In this document: positions 1-6,485 of the stretch, one piece after another
Layout of the letters: every line of letters begins with the position of its first letter
How positions within the stretch are numbered: position 1 is the stretch's first letter
Assembly (NCBI GenBank): GCA_964456185.1
Contig: CAYVZZ010000028.1
Span: forward strand, 1 to 23,249
Origin: CAYVZZ01 sp964456185
Lineage (GTDB): Bacteria > Pseudomonadota > Gammaproteobacteria > Pseudomonadales > Alcanivoracaceae
Length of the DNA stretch: 23,249 nucleotides
Direction of reading: 5' to 3'
Program-made: the position numbers and the translations under genes
The notes under the pieces: generated by a model
Database searches by the model: none
What the model was told of the DNA's origin: nothing
What the model saw: the letters and a program-made list of their open reading frames with translations, nothing else

Positions 1-75
1 TGGCTGAAGGCGCTCCCCTGCTAAGGGAGTATACGTTAATCCGTATCGAGGGTTCGAATCCCTCCCTCACCGCCA
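1..75 (+). tRNA. tRNA-Ser (GCU anticodon), 5' end cut by the window edge
   Basis: The 3' part of a serine tRNA. It decodes AGC/AGU. The D-arm remnant is at 1-10. The anticodon stem CTCCC (13-17) pairs with GGGAG (25-29) around the loop CTGCTAA, placing anticodon GCT at 20-22. A long class II variable arm, typical of tRNA-Ser, occupies about 30-47. The T stem GAGGG (48-52) pairs with CCCTC (60-64) around TTCGAAT. The 3' acceptor half CCTCACC (65-71) is followed by discriminator G and encoded CCA (73-75). The 5' acceptor strand, expected GGTGAGG, lies before the window. A terminator follows 11 bases later. Confidence 0.95.
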
Positions 76-126
76 TATACGAAAGAAGCCCCGTAAGGGG
101 CTTTTTTCGTATATGGCGGTGAGGGA
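63..126. repeat. 30-bp inverted repeat embracing the 3' end of tRNA-Ser
   Basis: Bases 63-92 pair with 97-126 around a 4-base loop (GTAA). Twenty-nine of 30 positions are Watson-Crick; the exception is G85 opposite T104. The left arm contains the last T-stem base pair, the whole 3' acceptor strand and CCA of the tRNA. The right arm is therefore an inverted copy of that tRNA end. The inner part is an ordinary terminator hairpin; the outer 18 or so base pairs are not needed for termination. In the precursor transcript the right arm could compete with the 5' acceptor strand for the tRNA 3' end. Confidence 0.9.
86..107 (+). terminator. Rho-independent terminator of the tRNA-Ser transcript
   Basis: A stem AAGCCCC (86-92) / GGGGCTT (97-103) with a GTAA tetraloop is followed by a run of T to 107. 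It sits 11 bases after the tRNA CCA end and forms the core of the larger inverted repeat 63-126. Confidence 0.85.
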
Positions 127-218
127 CTGTTTGTTCCAACTTTTCGACAAGGCGCGTAGCGCCGCAGCGGGGAGCACGGCGACCCAATCCCGACCGATGA
201 GCCCGCTAACGTATACAA

Positions 219-241
219 CAACCCCGCAAGGGCTTTTTCAC
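219..241 (-). terminator. Weak terminator candidate after bepA
   Basis: A short GC stem (CCC 223-225 / GGG 230-232, flanked by AA/TT after a mismatch) is next to a run of T at 234-238 on the plus strand and sits just beyond the bepA stop codon. The stem is short and imperfect, so the call is tentative. The stretch 127-247 otherwise holds only a small hairpin (GGCGC 151-155 / GCGCC 159-163). Confidence 0.3.
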
Positions 242-247
242 GCAACG

Positions 248-1675
248 CTACAAACCCAAATGTTGCGCCTTGGCGGCCTTCATCTTCTTTAGTTGCGCCT
301 TAATGCGACTGTGTAATGCAAACCTCTTTTTGCTGCCGTCCAACGCATATTGCAGCTGCTTAATTCCCGCTTCTTCCTTTCCCATTAGAAAACGGTATTT
401 ACCCAGTGCCAGATGAGCACGTGCGGGCTGATCAGCCTGACCATACGCCTTTGCTAACAAATGCCATAGCAGTGGATCTTTTCGGCGTTGGTGCGCCTGT
501 GTTTGTAGTAAGTTCTGCGCCTGCTTGGGCTGGTTGCTATGCAACAAACTGCGCGCATAGAAAACAGACAATGCATACTCGTTAGGAAGCAGATGGAGCA
601 GACTTTCTAAGCGTTTATTGGCAGCCGCATAATCACCACGGGCTATGTCGGTTTCTGCCAGCCCGGCCTTAAACCACCAGGTGTTAGGTGACTGTTTGCT
701 GAGGATCTTAAACAGCTTCTCTGCTTGGTCGTAATGTTTATTCCGAATAGACGCAATGGCCAGGCCATACCCGGCAGCCAGCTGGTTGCTACTGTCTCCG
801 CCGCGATACAGTTCGCGAAAATATTGCTCCGCATTGTCTGCGCGGTGGATATACAGTGCCTGTAAACGGGCGCGCACCAAGAGAAAGTCTAGCGAGGCGT
901 GATAGGGGCGGCGGGGCAGCTTACTGGCTCTGGCTCGGGTATCGGCAATGCGTGACTCTGTAGCAGGGTGATCCATCAAGAATAAAGGCGGTTCACCACT
1001 CAGGCGCTGCATGCGCATCATTTTTTCAAAAAAAGCGGGCATGGCGTAAGGGTTAAACCCCGCCTCAACCAACGTTTGCATGCCAATGCGATCGGCCTCG
1101 GCTTCTTGATGTCTCGAGTAGGCCAGGTGTGATTGAATTGCTGCCGCTTGGGTGGTAGCTAACCCTGCCATGCCGGCTTCGCCATGTCCTGTGGCGGCCA
1201 GGGCTACACTGGCCAGTAACGCCAATAAAAATGAACGATTCAGGTTGCGGTTGTCGGTATATTGGCGGGCGAAATGGTGTTGGCTAACGTGGGCGAGCTC
1301 ATGGGCGATAACGGCAGCCACTTCATCCTCATTGTCCGCATTGAGCAGAGTGCCGGCATTGAGACCGATAATACCGCCTGGCACCGCAAACGCGTTGATG
1401 GATGAGGTGTTAATCACGACCAGATCAAGGTCGGTGGTGTTAAGCCCGCTGTAGGCAAGCAGTTGCCAAATTAAATGTTCACAATATTCCTGCACCAAGG
1501 GGTCGTTAAGGATAGAAACGCGGCTGCGCAGCTGGCGCAACCAGGCCGAGCCTAGTGATTTAGCTTGCTGCTGGCTTAACAGGGCATCCGCTGGATCGGG
1601 TAAATCGGCCAGCTGGGTGGCCGAGGCCGGTAAGCTGAGCAGCAGGATAAAAAGGGCGATTATGGCCTTGAGCAT
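248..1675 (-). CDS. bepA: BepA-like periplasmic M48 zinc metalloprotease with TPR domain
   Basis: Product of 475 residues. BepA (YfgC) works in the periplasm: it assists LptD assembly at the Bam complex and degrades misassembled outer-membrane proteins. Seen here: a signal peptide (residues 1-19, ending PASA); the zinc motif HELAH at about 125-129; the third ligand in EADRIG at about 193; and a DHPATESR loop at about 235-242, which matches the place of the regulatory histidine switch known from E. coli BepA. The C-terminal half (about 270-470) is helical and TPR-like. The length fits the family (E. coli 487). The ATG at 1675 is preferred over the TTG one codon upstream. It is transcribed divergently from the TusA-like gene, 76 bp apart. 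It ends in TAG. Confidence 0.93.
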   Translation of the reverse strand: MLKAIIALFILLLSLPASATQLADLPDPADALLSQQQAKSLGSAWLRQLRSRVSILNDPLVQEYCEHLIWQLLAYSGLNTTDLDLVVINTSSINAFAVPGGIIGLNAGTLLNADNEDEVAAVIAHELAHVSQHHFARQYTDNRNLNRSFLLALLASVALAATGHGEAGMAGLATTQAAAIQSHLAYSRHQEAEADRIGMQTLVEAGFNPYAMPAFFEKMMRMQRLSGEPPLFLMDHPATESRIADTRARASKLPRRPYHASLDFLLVRARLQALYIHRADNAEQYFRELYRGGDSSNQLAAGYGLAIASIRNKHYDQAEKLFKILSKQSPNTWWFKAGLAETDIARGDYAAANKRLESLLHLLPNEYALSVFYARSLLHSNQPKQAQNLLQTQAHQRRKDPLLWHLLAKAYGQADQPARAHLALGKYRFLMGKEEAGIKQLQYALDGSKKRFALHSRIKAQLKKMKAAKAQHLGL

Positions 1676-1751
1676 CAAGCACTCTGTAATTGTCGGGTGT
1701 GCCAGTTAGAATAGCAGTCGTGCAACTTTGTTCAATTTGGAAGTGAATTTT

Positions 1752-1985
1752 GTGACACAACCCTTGTCAATCATTGAAGTGGATGCTCGCGGCTTACGTT
1801 GTCCTGTGCCTTTATTGAAAACCAAACAGGCGCTGCGCCAAGCCAAGGTGGGAGATGTGGTCGAAGTGTTGTCGGACGACGCCGGATCGGCGCAAGACAT
1901 TCCGCGTTGGCTGCACTCCGAGGGCTTCACCTTGTTGGTTAATGAATGTCAGGAAAATCATTGCCGGTTCGTTATTCGTCGATAA
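1752..1985 (+). CDS. TusA/SirA-family sulfur carrier protein
   Basis: A small cytoplasmic protein of 77 residues. It carries the family signature DARGLRCPVP near the N-terminus; the cysteine of the CP motif is the persulfide-carrying residue in TusA proteins. The usual length is about 75-85. I chose GTG 1752 because GGAAG at 1739-1743 lies 8 bases upstream; the frame can be extended to a TTG at 1728 but without a ribosome site. Relatives include TusA (tRNA thiolation), YedF, and the Pseudomonas protein PA1006, which affects molybdenum-cofactor enzymes and is also encoded near bepA and dapA. The neighbourhood suggests the PA1006 type, but the sequence alone does not decide the pathway. Confidence 0.88.
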   Translation: MTQPLSIIEVDARGLRCPVPLLKTKQALRQAKVGDVVEVLSDDAGSAQDIPRWLHSEGFTLLVNECQENHCRFVIRR

Positions 1986-2004
1986 AATACTATGTCTTTC
2001 TTTG

Positions 2005-2019
2005 CTGCCTGACAGGCAG
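2005..2019. promoter_or_regulatory. 15-bp perfect palindrome in the tusA-like/dapA gap
   Basis: CTGCCTG (2005-2011) and CAGGCAG (2013-2019) mirror each other around A2012. The spacing is too tight for a terminator hairpin and no T run follows, so a protein-binding dyad upstream of dapA is more likely than a terminator. The binding protein is unknown. Confidence 0.35.
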
Positions 2020-2064
2020 TAAGATGACGCCAATTTCAATAGTAATTACAGTTCAGGAGTCACC

Positions 2065-2943
2065 ATGATTCGCGGTAGCATTGTGGCGATCGTCACCCCC
2101 ATGAATGAAGATGGGGTAGTTGATTGGGAACAATTTCGCAGCCTCATCGACTGGCATGTGGAGCAGGGCACTGCGGCTATTTCGCCAGTTGGAACAACGG
2201 GTGAGTCAGCTACGCTGGGCTTTGAAGAGCACGATTTGGTGATTCGTGAAGCAGTAAAAGCTGCAGATGGACGCATTCCTGTGGTGGCGGGCACCGGTGC
2301 CAACTCTACAAAAGAGGCTATCCGCCTAACACGCGGCGCTGAAATAGATGGCGCAGATTATTGTTTGTCGGTCACGCCTTATTACAACCGTCCGACCCAA
2401 GAAGGTCTCTATCAACACTTTAAAGCCATTGCAGAAGCGGTTGATATTCCACAGATTCTTTATAACGTGCCGGGGCGAACTGGGTGCGACATGTTGCCGG
2501 AAACTGTAGAACGGCTTAGCCGCCTGACGAATATTGTCGGCATCAAAGAGGCATCCGATCGGCTGGAACGATTCGCAGAATTGAGCAAGCGTTGCGGTCC
2601 CGAGTGCGCCATTTAGTCCGGTGAAGCCCCGCTGACGTGTGAGGCCATCTTGAGTGGCGCGCATGGTGGTATATCGGTAACAGCTAATGTGGCACCCGAT
2701 AAAATGGCTGCCATGTGCAAAGCTGCCTTGGATGGGGATGCAGAAACCGCGCGTCACATCAACGCCGAGCTGCAGCCGTTGCACCGTGATTTGTTCTTGG
2801 AAACCAATCCGATCCCCGTGAAGTGGGCATTAAACCAGATGGGGCGCATTGGCAGTGGCATTCGTTTGCCCCTGACCCCCCTATCAGCGGCGGCACAGCC
2901 ACAATTGCTCGCCACACTGAAGAAAACAGGATTGATTGCATGA
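2065..2943 (+). pseudogene. dapA: 4-hydroxy-tetrahydrodipicolinate synthase with in-frame amber stop
   Basis: DapA condenses pyruvate with aspartate semialdehyde, the first committed step to lysine and diaminopimelate. The frame 2065-2943 encodes 292 residues, the same as E. coli DapA, and is open except for TAG at 2614-2616 (codon 184). Frame is kept on both sides. Before the stop, the active-site residues stand at the E. coli numbers: Thr44, Thr45, Tyr107, Tyr133, Arg138 and the Schiff-base Lys161. After it come ISVTANVAP and NPIPVKWA, also typical. Residues 185-188 read SGEA where the family usually has SGDD or similar. The 183-residue product would lack the last barrel strands and the C-terminal helical domain. 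AGGAG lies before ATG 2065. Either a nonsense mutation, a sequence error, or readthrough. The stop overlaps bamC (ATGA). Confidence 0.9.
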
Positions 2944-3560
2944 GAAAAATCTCGCTTTGCGCGTTGGGTTTCAGTGTGGTGACACTGTTGGCCAGCTGCA
3001 GCTTATTGCCGGATCATCGGTTGGATTACCAGCAAGCAGAGCGTGGTAAGCCCATGCAATTGCCCCCGGGGATGAAGCAGATTCCGTCATCACAGGCGTA
3101 CACCTTGCCGGATGATGGCCCCTTGCTCCCAGACGATATGAAGGGGCGTTTAAAGGTTATGCCGCCTAAACAGCTGGCTGTGATTAAGCAAGAACAAACG
3201 CATGAGACAGACATGTCCAATGTGCCCGCACCGGATGTGCATCAGGTGCGTTCTATCATGGCTAACGATGGTAATGGCTACCCCATGATTATGCTGAAAA
3301 CGCATTATGCATGGGCATGGGAGTATATTGGCGATGCGTTGAAGAAGGCTGACATCGAAGTCACAGATAAGAATCGTGAAGCCGGGTTGTATTACATTCA
3401 TTTAGAAGATGATGGCCATGGCGACGATCTTGAGGCACGCATTAAATTGAGCCATACCACTAACGGTATCCAAGTGGTTGCCATGAAAGAAGATGGCCTT
3501 GCGTTGCTCGACAAAACACTCGGTCAGATTTTGTTGGCTCGCCTTTATGCCGAGCTTTGA
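2940..3560 (+). CDS. bamC: BamC-like outer-membrane lipoprotein, short form
   Basis: Product of 206 residues. BamC is an accessory lipoprotein of the BAM complex that inserts outer-membrane proteins and binds BamD through its unstructured N-terminus. Seen here: a lipoprotein signal ending LLASC at residues 16-20, then a conserved-looking stretch LDYQQAERGKPMQLPPGM, a low-structure segment, and a single alpha/beta helix-grip-like domain (about 115-206). E. coli BamC has 344 residues and two such domains; one is missing here. The ATG overlaps the dapA stop by 4 nt. The position between dapA and an MBL hydrolase is the one bamC (nlpB) holds in Pseudomonas. The family assignment rests on the N-terminal pattern and this context. 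Confidence 0.78.
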   Translation: MRKISLCALGFSVVTLLASCSLLPDHRLDYQQAERGKPMQLPPGMKQIPSSQAYTLPDDGPLLPDDMKGRLKVMPPKQLAVIKQEQTHETDMSNVPAPDVHQVRSIMANDGNGYPMIMLKTHYAWAWEYIGDALKKADIEVTDKNREAGLYYIHLEDDGHGDDLEARIKLSHTTNGIQVVAMKEDGLALLDKTLGQILLARLYAEL

Positions 3561-4329
3561 GCTGGCTTCCCTCGGCAGTGGAAGCCGAGGCAACGCCACG
3601 TTAATCAAGCAAGAAGATACTCGCCTTCTGGTGGATTGTGGCTTTACCATAAAAGACACCAAGCGCCGTTTACAAAGGCTGCAGACGGATCCTTCCGAAC
3701 TCACCGCTATTTTGGTGACCCATGAACACTCCGATCACATTAAAGGAGTGGGGGCCTTGGCTCGTAAATATGCCGTACCGGTGTATTCCAGCTTTGGTAC
3801 ACGTTTGGCGGTGGCTGGCAAGCGCACTGCGCTTGACGGCGTTGATTGGCATGAGCTTCGTGGTGGGCAGCGAGTCACTATTGGCAGTATTGGCGTGCTA
3901 CCGGTAACCGTGCCGCATGATGCGCGTGAGCCTTGCCAGTTTGTGTTTGAATACCAAAACCATCGCTGTGGCATCCTCACGGATCTTGGATCAATCACGA
4001 CACACCTAGTGGCCGCGTACAAAGAATGTGATGCATTGTTGCTGGAAAGCAATCATGATGTAAAAATGCTGGCTGATGGGCCTTACCCTCCGTCGCTAAA
4101 GCGGCGTGTGGGTGGACAGTATGGTCATCTTAATAATCAGCAATCGGCCAATTTGCTTCAGCAGCTTAACGTTTCGCGGCTACAGCATTTGGTATTGGCG
4201 CATTTGAGCGAGAAAAATAATCAGCCCCAGCTGGCAACTGAGGCCATGGCTGAGATCATTGATGATCGCCGCTTAATAGTGGCCGATCAGGAAATGGGCT
4301 CGGGGGAAGCGTGGCTTGAAGTGGCTTAA
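3547..4329 (+). CDS. MBL-fold metallohydrolase, YycJ/WalJ-like
   Basis: A 260-residue cytoplasmic metallo-beta-lactamase-fold enzyme. The N-terminus carries SLGSGSRGNATL, typical of the YycJ-like branch. The metal motif THEHSDH is at residues 58-64. Further candidate ligands are the His of VPHDAREP, the Asp of LTDLGS and the His of ESNHD. There is no export signal. Relatives are thought to be phosphodiesterases or nucleases; the substrate is unknown. The start is ATG 3547, overlapping the end of bamC by 14 nt; the frame is open further upstream to 3493, but that part only shadows bamC. Translational coupling with bamC is likely. Confidence 0.85.
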   Translation: MPSFELASLGSGSRGNATLIKQEDTRLLVDCGFTIKDTKRRLQRLQTDPSELTAILVTHEHSDHIKGVGALARKYAVPVYSSFGTRLAVAGKRTALDGVDWHELRGGQRVTIGSIGVLPVTVPHDAREPCQFVFEYQNHRCGILTDLGSITTHLVAAYKECDALLLESNHDVKMLADGPYPPSLKRRVGGQYGHLNNQQSANLLQQLNVSRLQHLVLAHLSEKNNQPQLATEAMAEIIDDRRLIVADQEMGSGEAWLEVA

Positions 4330-4385
4330 CTGTTATAGTGTCCATCTTGCGCTACTGAAGTAAGACTTGGCAAAACGAGGAAATA

Positions 4386-4622
4386 ATGAAAAAAAGAATC
4401 CTGAAAATCGTCTCCATTGCTGTTTTGGCAGCTGCCTTGAATGGTTGTTTCTTTACGAAGCTTGCGACGGTACCTATTCGCTTGGTTGGTGCGGCGGGTA
4501 ACGTGGTTGGCTCTGTGGTGTCCATCATCCCTGTGGTTGGTAATGAAGCCAATGAAGCGCTTTATGACCTCGATGGTGCCATGAACGAAGTGGCTGACAA
4601 GATCGATAAAATCCCGATTTAA
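4386..4622 (+). CDS. Small DUF6726-like lipoprotein
   Basis: A 78-residue protein with a lipoprotein signal (basic MKKR, hydrophobic core, lipobox ALNGC with Cys21). The mature part is about 57 residues, with Gly/Val-rich hydrophobic runs (VGAAGNVVGSVVSIIPVVG) and an acidic tail. The pattern of FTK, TVP-R, VG-A-G and PVVG matches my memory of the DUF6726 family of proteobacterial lipoproteins, which has no known function. A GAGGAA site sits before the ATG. It has its own upstream gap of 56 bp and is followed by a hairpin, so it may be a single-gene unit. Confidence 0.72.
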   Translation: MKKRILKIVSIAVLAAALNGCFFTKLATVPIRLVGAAGNVVGSVVSIIPVVGNEANEALYDLDGAMNEVADKIDKIPI

Positions 4623-4664
4623 TAGCATTGTCACCCGCTTTGTGCAGCTTTTGTATCGGTTGCC

Positions 4665-4692
4665 GCCTGCCACTTGTAATGTGGCAGGCTCT
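4665..4692 (+). terminator. Stem-loop after the small lipoprotein gene
   Basis: GCCTGCCAC (4665-4673) pairs perfectly with GTGGCAGGC (4681-4689) around a 7-base loop. The T-rich tail is poor (TCTT), so termination may be partial. It separates the lipoprotein gene from the next gene. Confidence 0.6.
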
Positions 4693-4750
4693 TACCCAAA
4701 ATACCCAAGCTAAAAGCAACGTTTACAATAAAAAGAACGGATCTCCAATA

Positions 4751-5215
4751 ATGCGTCGTCTTTTGTTAGGCCTCTTGTGTCTTCTTTCTGTACCGGCATC
4801 TGCCGGCGGTCTCTATGGTATAGCGTTGATGGAGCACGTGGTGGGTGTCAATCTCGAATGGACCACCACGCACAATAGCTTCTACATCATTCCTGGCGTC
4901 TACTTTAACCAGAGCACTGGCGGTGCAGGTGGTGAGTTACGCTGGGTAGCTGGCTTTCGGCATAAGCTGGAAGGCACCATGAATGACGATGGCTTTTATG
5001 TGGGGCTACTAGGTGGCGATTTGGGGGATGGCTCAAGCTGGCATCGTCGCCGTGGTTATGGTGGCGAAATTGGCTACCAGTTTGTGACCAAACACACCCG
5101 CTGGACGCTAGACGGTGGCATCGTCATTCTTGAACACGATGGCTATAGCCAAGAACACCAAGTTAATAAAACCGAGCCGTCGATTGTGCTGGGCGTTAGC
5201 CTAAGCATTCGATAA
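4751..5215 (+). CDS. Small secreted protein, probable outer-membrane beta-barrel
   Basis: A 154-residue protein of unrecognised family. A signal peptide covers residues 1-18 (cut after PASA). The rest alternates polar and hydrophobic residues, is rich in Gly, Tyr and Trp, and contains strand-turn patterns such as GVNLEWTTTHNSFYIIPGVYF, GFYVGLLGGDLG and GEIGYQF. It ends in IVLGVSLSIR, as in small 8-strand barrels, although the last residue is Arg and not an aromatic. The ATG at 4751 was chosen because the signal peptide begins there; the longer frame from 4628 adds 41 residues without protein-like character. The ribosome site is weak. Function unknown. Confidence 0.7.
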   Translation: MRRLLLGLLCLLSVPASAGGLYGIALMEHVVGVNLEWTTTHNSFYIIPGVYFNQSTGGAGGELRWVAGFRHKLEGTMNDDGFYVGLLGGDLGDGSSWHRRRGYGGEIGYQFVTKHTRWTLDGGIVILEHDGYSQEHQVNKTEPSIVLGVSLSIR

Positions 5216-5531
5216 AGCCTTTTCGGGCCATCTTGTCGGTCAAATAGGGCTTTTGACGTATCTGAATACCCTGCAACGTTACTCCTCTACACAATGCTGT
5301 TACGTCTGGAAACAGGCAAAAGTGCACCTTGTCAACATGACTTGTTCACAGATGCCGGAAAATCATCCTATATTCGATCTTGACACAAGCTAACCTACTG
5401 ATTCTTTGTTGATGTGTTTCTAAGTCATTGATATATGGTCGATTGATAAGGTCGCGTGAAAAATCACCATTTTAAGCGAAACGCCATTATCTCAGGGACT
5501 TCGGGGGTTTTCCCCAATCTTCTTCACAATG

Positions 5532-5540
5532 TTATCCACA
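5532..5540 (+). promoter_or_regulatory. Perfect DnaA box
   Basis: TTATCCACA, the consensus high-affinity DnaA site. Imperfect relatives TTGTTCACA (5342-5350) and TTCTTCACA (5520-5528) lie upstream in the same orientation. There is no dnaA, dnaN or AT-rich unwinding region beside it, so a regulatory or titration site is likelier than an origin. Confidence 0.5.
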
Positions 5541-5583
5541 GCTTATGTGAGTAACTTTTTGGGAGTTGTTCCTGCATTCCATA

Positions 5584-5612
5584 TTTATCATTAGGCTGTT
5601 TTGTTTTATAGT
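5584..5612 (+). promoter_or_regulatory. Candidate sigma-70 promoter of the GntR gene
   Basis: A -10 like TATAGT (5607-5612) lies 17 bases after a weak -35 TTTATC (5584-5589). The predicted start near 5619 would leave a leader of about 75 nt to the GTG start. The operator-like dyad overlaps the predicted start site. Confidence 0.35.
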
Positions 5613-5633
5613 CGAACAATAGTTGTCCAACAA
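5611..5633. promoter_or_regulatory. Operator-like inverted repeat for a FadR-type GntR regulator
   Basis: GTCGAACAA (5611-5619) and TTGTCCAAC (5623-5631) form a dyad (7 of 9 matching) around TAG. Within it, TTGT-CCA-ACAA (5623-5633) fits the T-N-G-T...A-C-N-A pattern typical of FadR-subfamily sites. It overlaps the likely transcription start of the regulator gene, suggesting autoregulation. This is an inference from pattern only. Confidence 0.4.
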
Positions 5634-5694
5634 TAAAAGACATTAGTCGAATCACCGTTTTATCCGGTTGGCTAGTGATAGGAGGTGTGAGCCG

Positions 5695-6390
5695 GTGGCA
5701 TTCCAAGCGAAAGAGAGCTTATCTGAGCAAATCGCCCAGCATCTTGCCGATCAGATTATTCGGGGTGACATGCTGGCGGGCGATCGCATTCAGGAGCTGC
5801 GCATTGCGGCCGAGCTTGAGGTCAGCCGGGGGTCTGTTCGCGAGGCGCTGTTGATCCTTCAGCGACGATATCTGATTGATATCATGCCGAGGCGAGGCGC
5901 GGTGGTGCGAGAGCTATCCGAGAATCAAGTGCGCTCGCTATATGAAACTATTCAAGTGTTGCTTGGGTTGGCGGCGCGAAAGGCCATTAAGGTGATGCAG
6001 GAAGATGACTTGGATCGCTTTATCCATTTGATTCATGAAAATCAGCAAGCCCTTGAGGTGCGTGATATCGATACCTTTTTTAAGGGCAGCTTTGTTTTCT
6101 TTGAGCAGTTTTACCCGTTTGCACGTAATCCTTATGTGGAAAGTATTCTGGCTAATTTACAGCCGGCCTTAATGCGCACTTACTATATCGCGCTGCACTT
6201 GGATCCCGGTGAAATGAAAGAGTGTCAGGCTTTCTCTAAAGCGATGGTGGAAACTGTTTTTCGACGTGATGTGCGCTCGGCATTGGAGATTATCCGTGAG
6301 TTTGCCACGCATCAATCTGAACTGGTGCAGGAATCCATCCAGCGCGCTAGACAGATTGAAGCTGCCTGGGGTAAAGGCCGCAAGACGTGA
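5695..6390 (+). CDS. GntR-family transcriptional regulator, FadR/FCD type
   Basis: A 231-residue DNA-binding protein. Residues 6-73 form the winged helix-turn-helix (IAQHLADQIIRG, then LEVSRGSVREAL, then the wing PRRGAVV). Residues 80-220 are all-helical, as in the FCD effector domain. Start choice: GTG 5695 has AGGAGG at 5680-5685 nine bases upstream; the longer frame from TTG 5668 would place that site inside the gene. In typical FCD domains metal-binding histidines occur in FH and EH motifs; here the corresponding places seem to read FE and EC (176-177), while the late His206 remains. The effector is not evident. It is monocistronic, with an operator-like dyad upstream and a strong terminator downstream. 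Confidence 0.88.
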   Translation: MAFQAKESLSEQIAQHLADQIIRGDMLAGDRIQELRIAAELEVSRGSVREALLILQRRYLIDIMPRRGAVVRELSENQVRSLYETIQVLLGLAARKAIKVMQEDDLDRFIHLIHENQQALEVRDIDTFFKGSFVFFEQFYPFARNPYVESILANLQPALMRTYYIALHLDPGEMKECQAFSKAMVETVFRRDVRSALEIIREFATHQSELVQESIQRARQIEAAWGKGRKT

Positions 6391-6422
6391 TTGCCCGTAT
6401 TTATTGGTAATACAAGACAGCC

Positions 6423-6465
6423 TAACGCAAAAAGGGCAGCTGAATGGGCTGCCCTTTTTGCGTTA
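6423..6465. terminator. Strong bidirectional terminator
   Basis: Perfect 18-bp stem (6423-6440 with 6448-6465) and a 7-base loop. The GC core GGGCAGC/GCTGCCC is flanked by A5 on one side and T5 on the other, so it works on both strands. It lies between the convergent GntR gene and the gene at 6486-7736. Confidence 0.93.
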
Positions 6466-6485
6466 ACGGCTTGCGTAAAGCTGGG

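Larger units (their letters stand above)
5216..5694. other. Long AT-rich intergenic region before the GntR regulator
   Basis: No open frame of protein-like character. It contains a perfect TTGACA hexamer at 5380-5385 without a convincing -10 partner. It also holds a perfect DnaA box at 5532-5540 with two one-mismatch relatives on the same strand (5342-5350 and 5520-5528), a small GGGG/CCCC hairpin near 5503-5515, and the promoter/operator candidate 5584-5633. About 480 bp is unusually long compared with the other gaps here. A small RNA is possible, but I see no clear promoter-terminator pair for one. Confidence 0.5.

Noticed and set aside
63..126. Phage or island attachment site pair at the tRNA-Ser end
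   Set aside because: The repeat is inverted, not direct, and no integrase or mobile gene lies downstream in the window.
36..245. A 69-residue minus-strand reading frame over the tRNA-Ser end and terminator
   Set aside because: It is the antisense of a tRNA and its hairpin; the GGEGGIRTLDT stretch is a well-known false-protein pattern produced by tRNA-Ser sequences.
2650..2943. Separate 97-residue gene after the dapA stop
   Set aside because: It is the in-frame continuation of dapA with typical DapA C-terminal motifs and has no own ribosome site; it is annotated as part of the interrupted gene.
5520..5540. Replication origin at the DnaA box
   Set aside because: Only one perfect box, no dnaA/dnaN/gidA context, and no clear AT-rich unwinding repeats.
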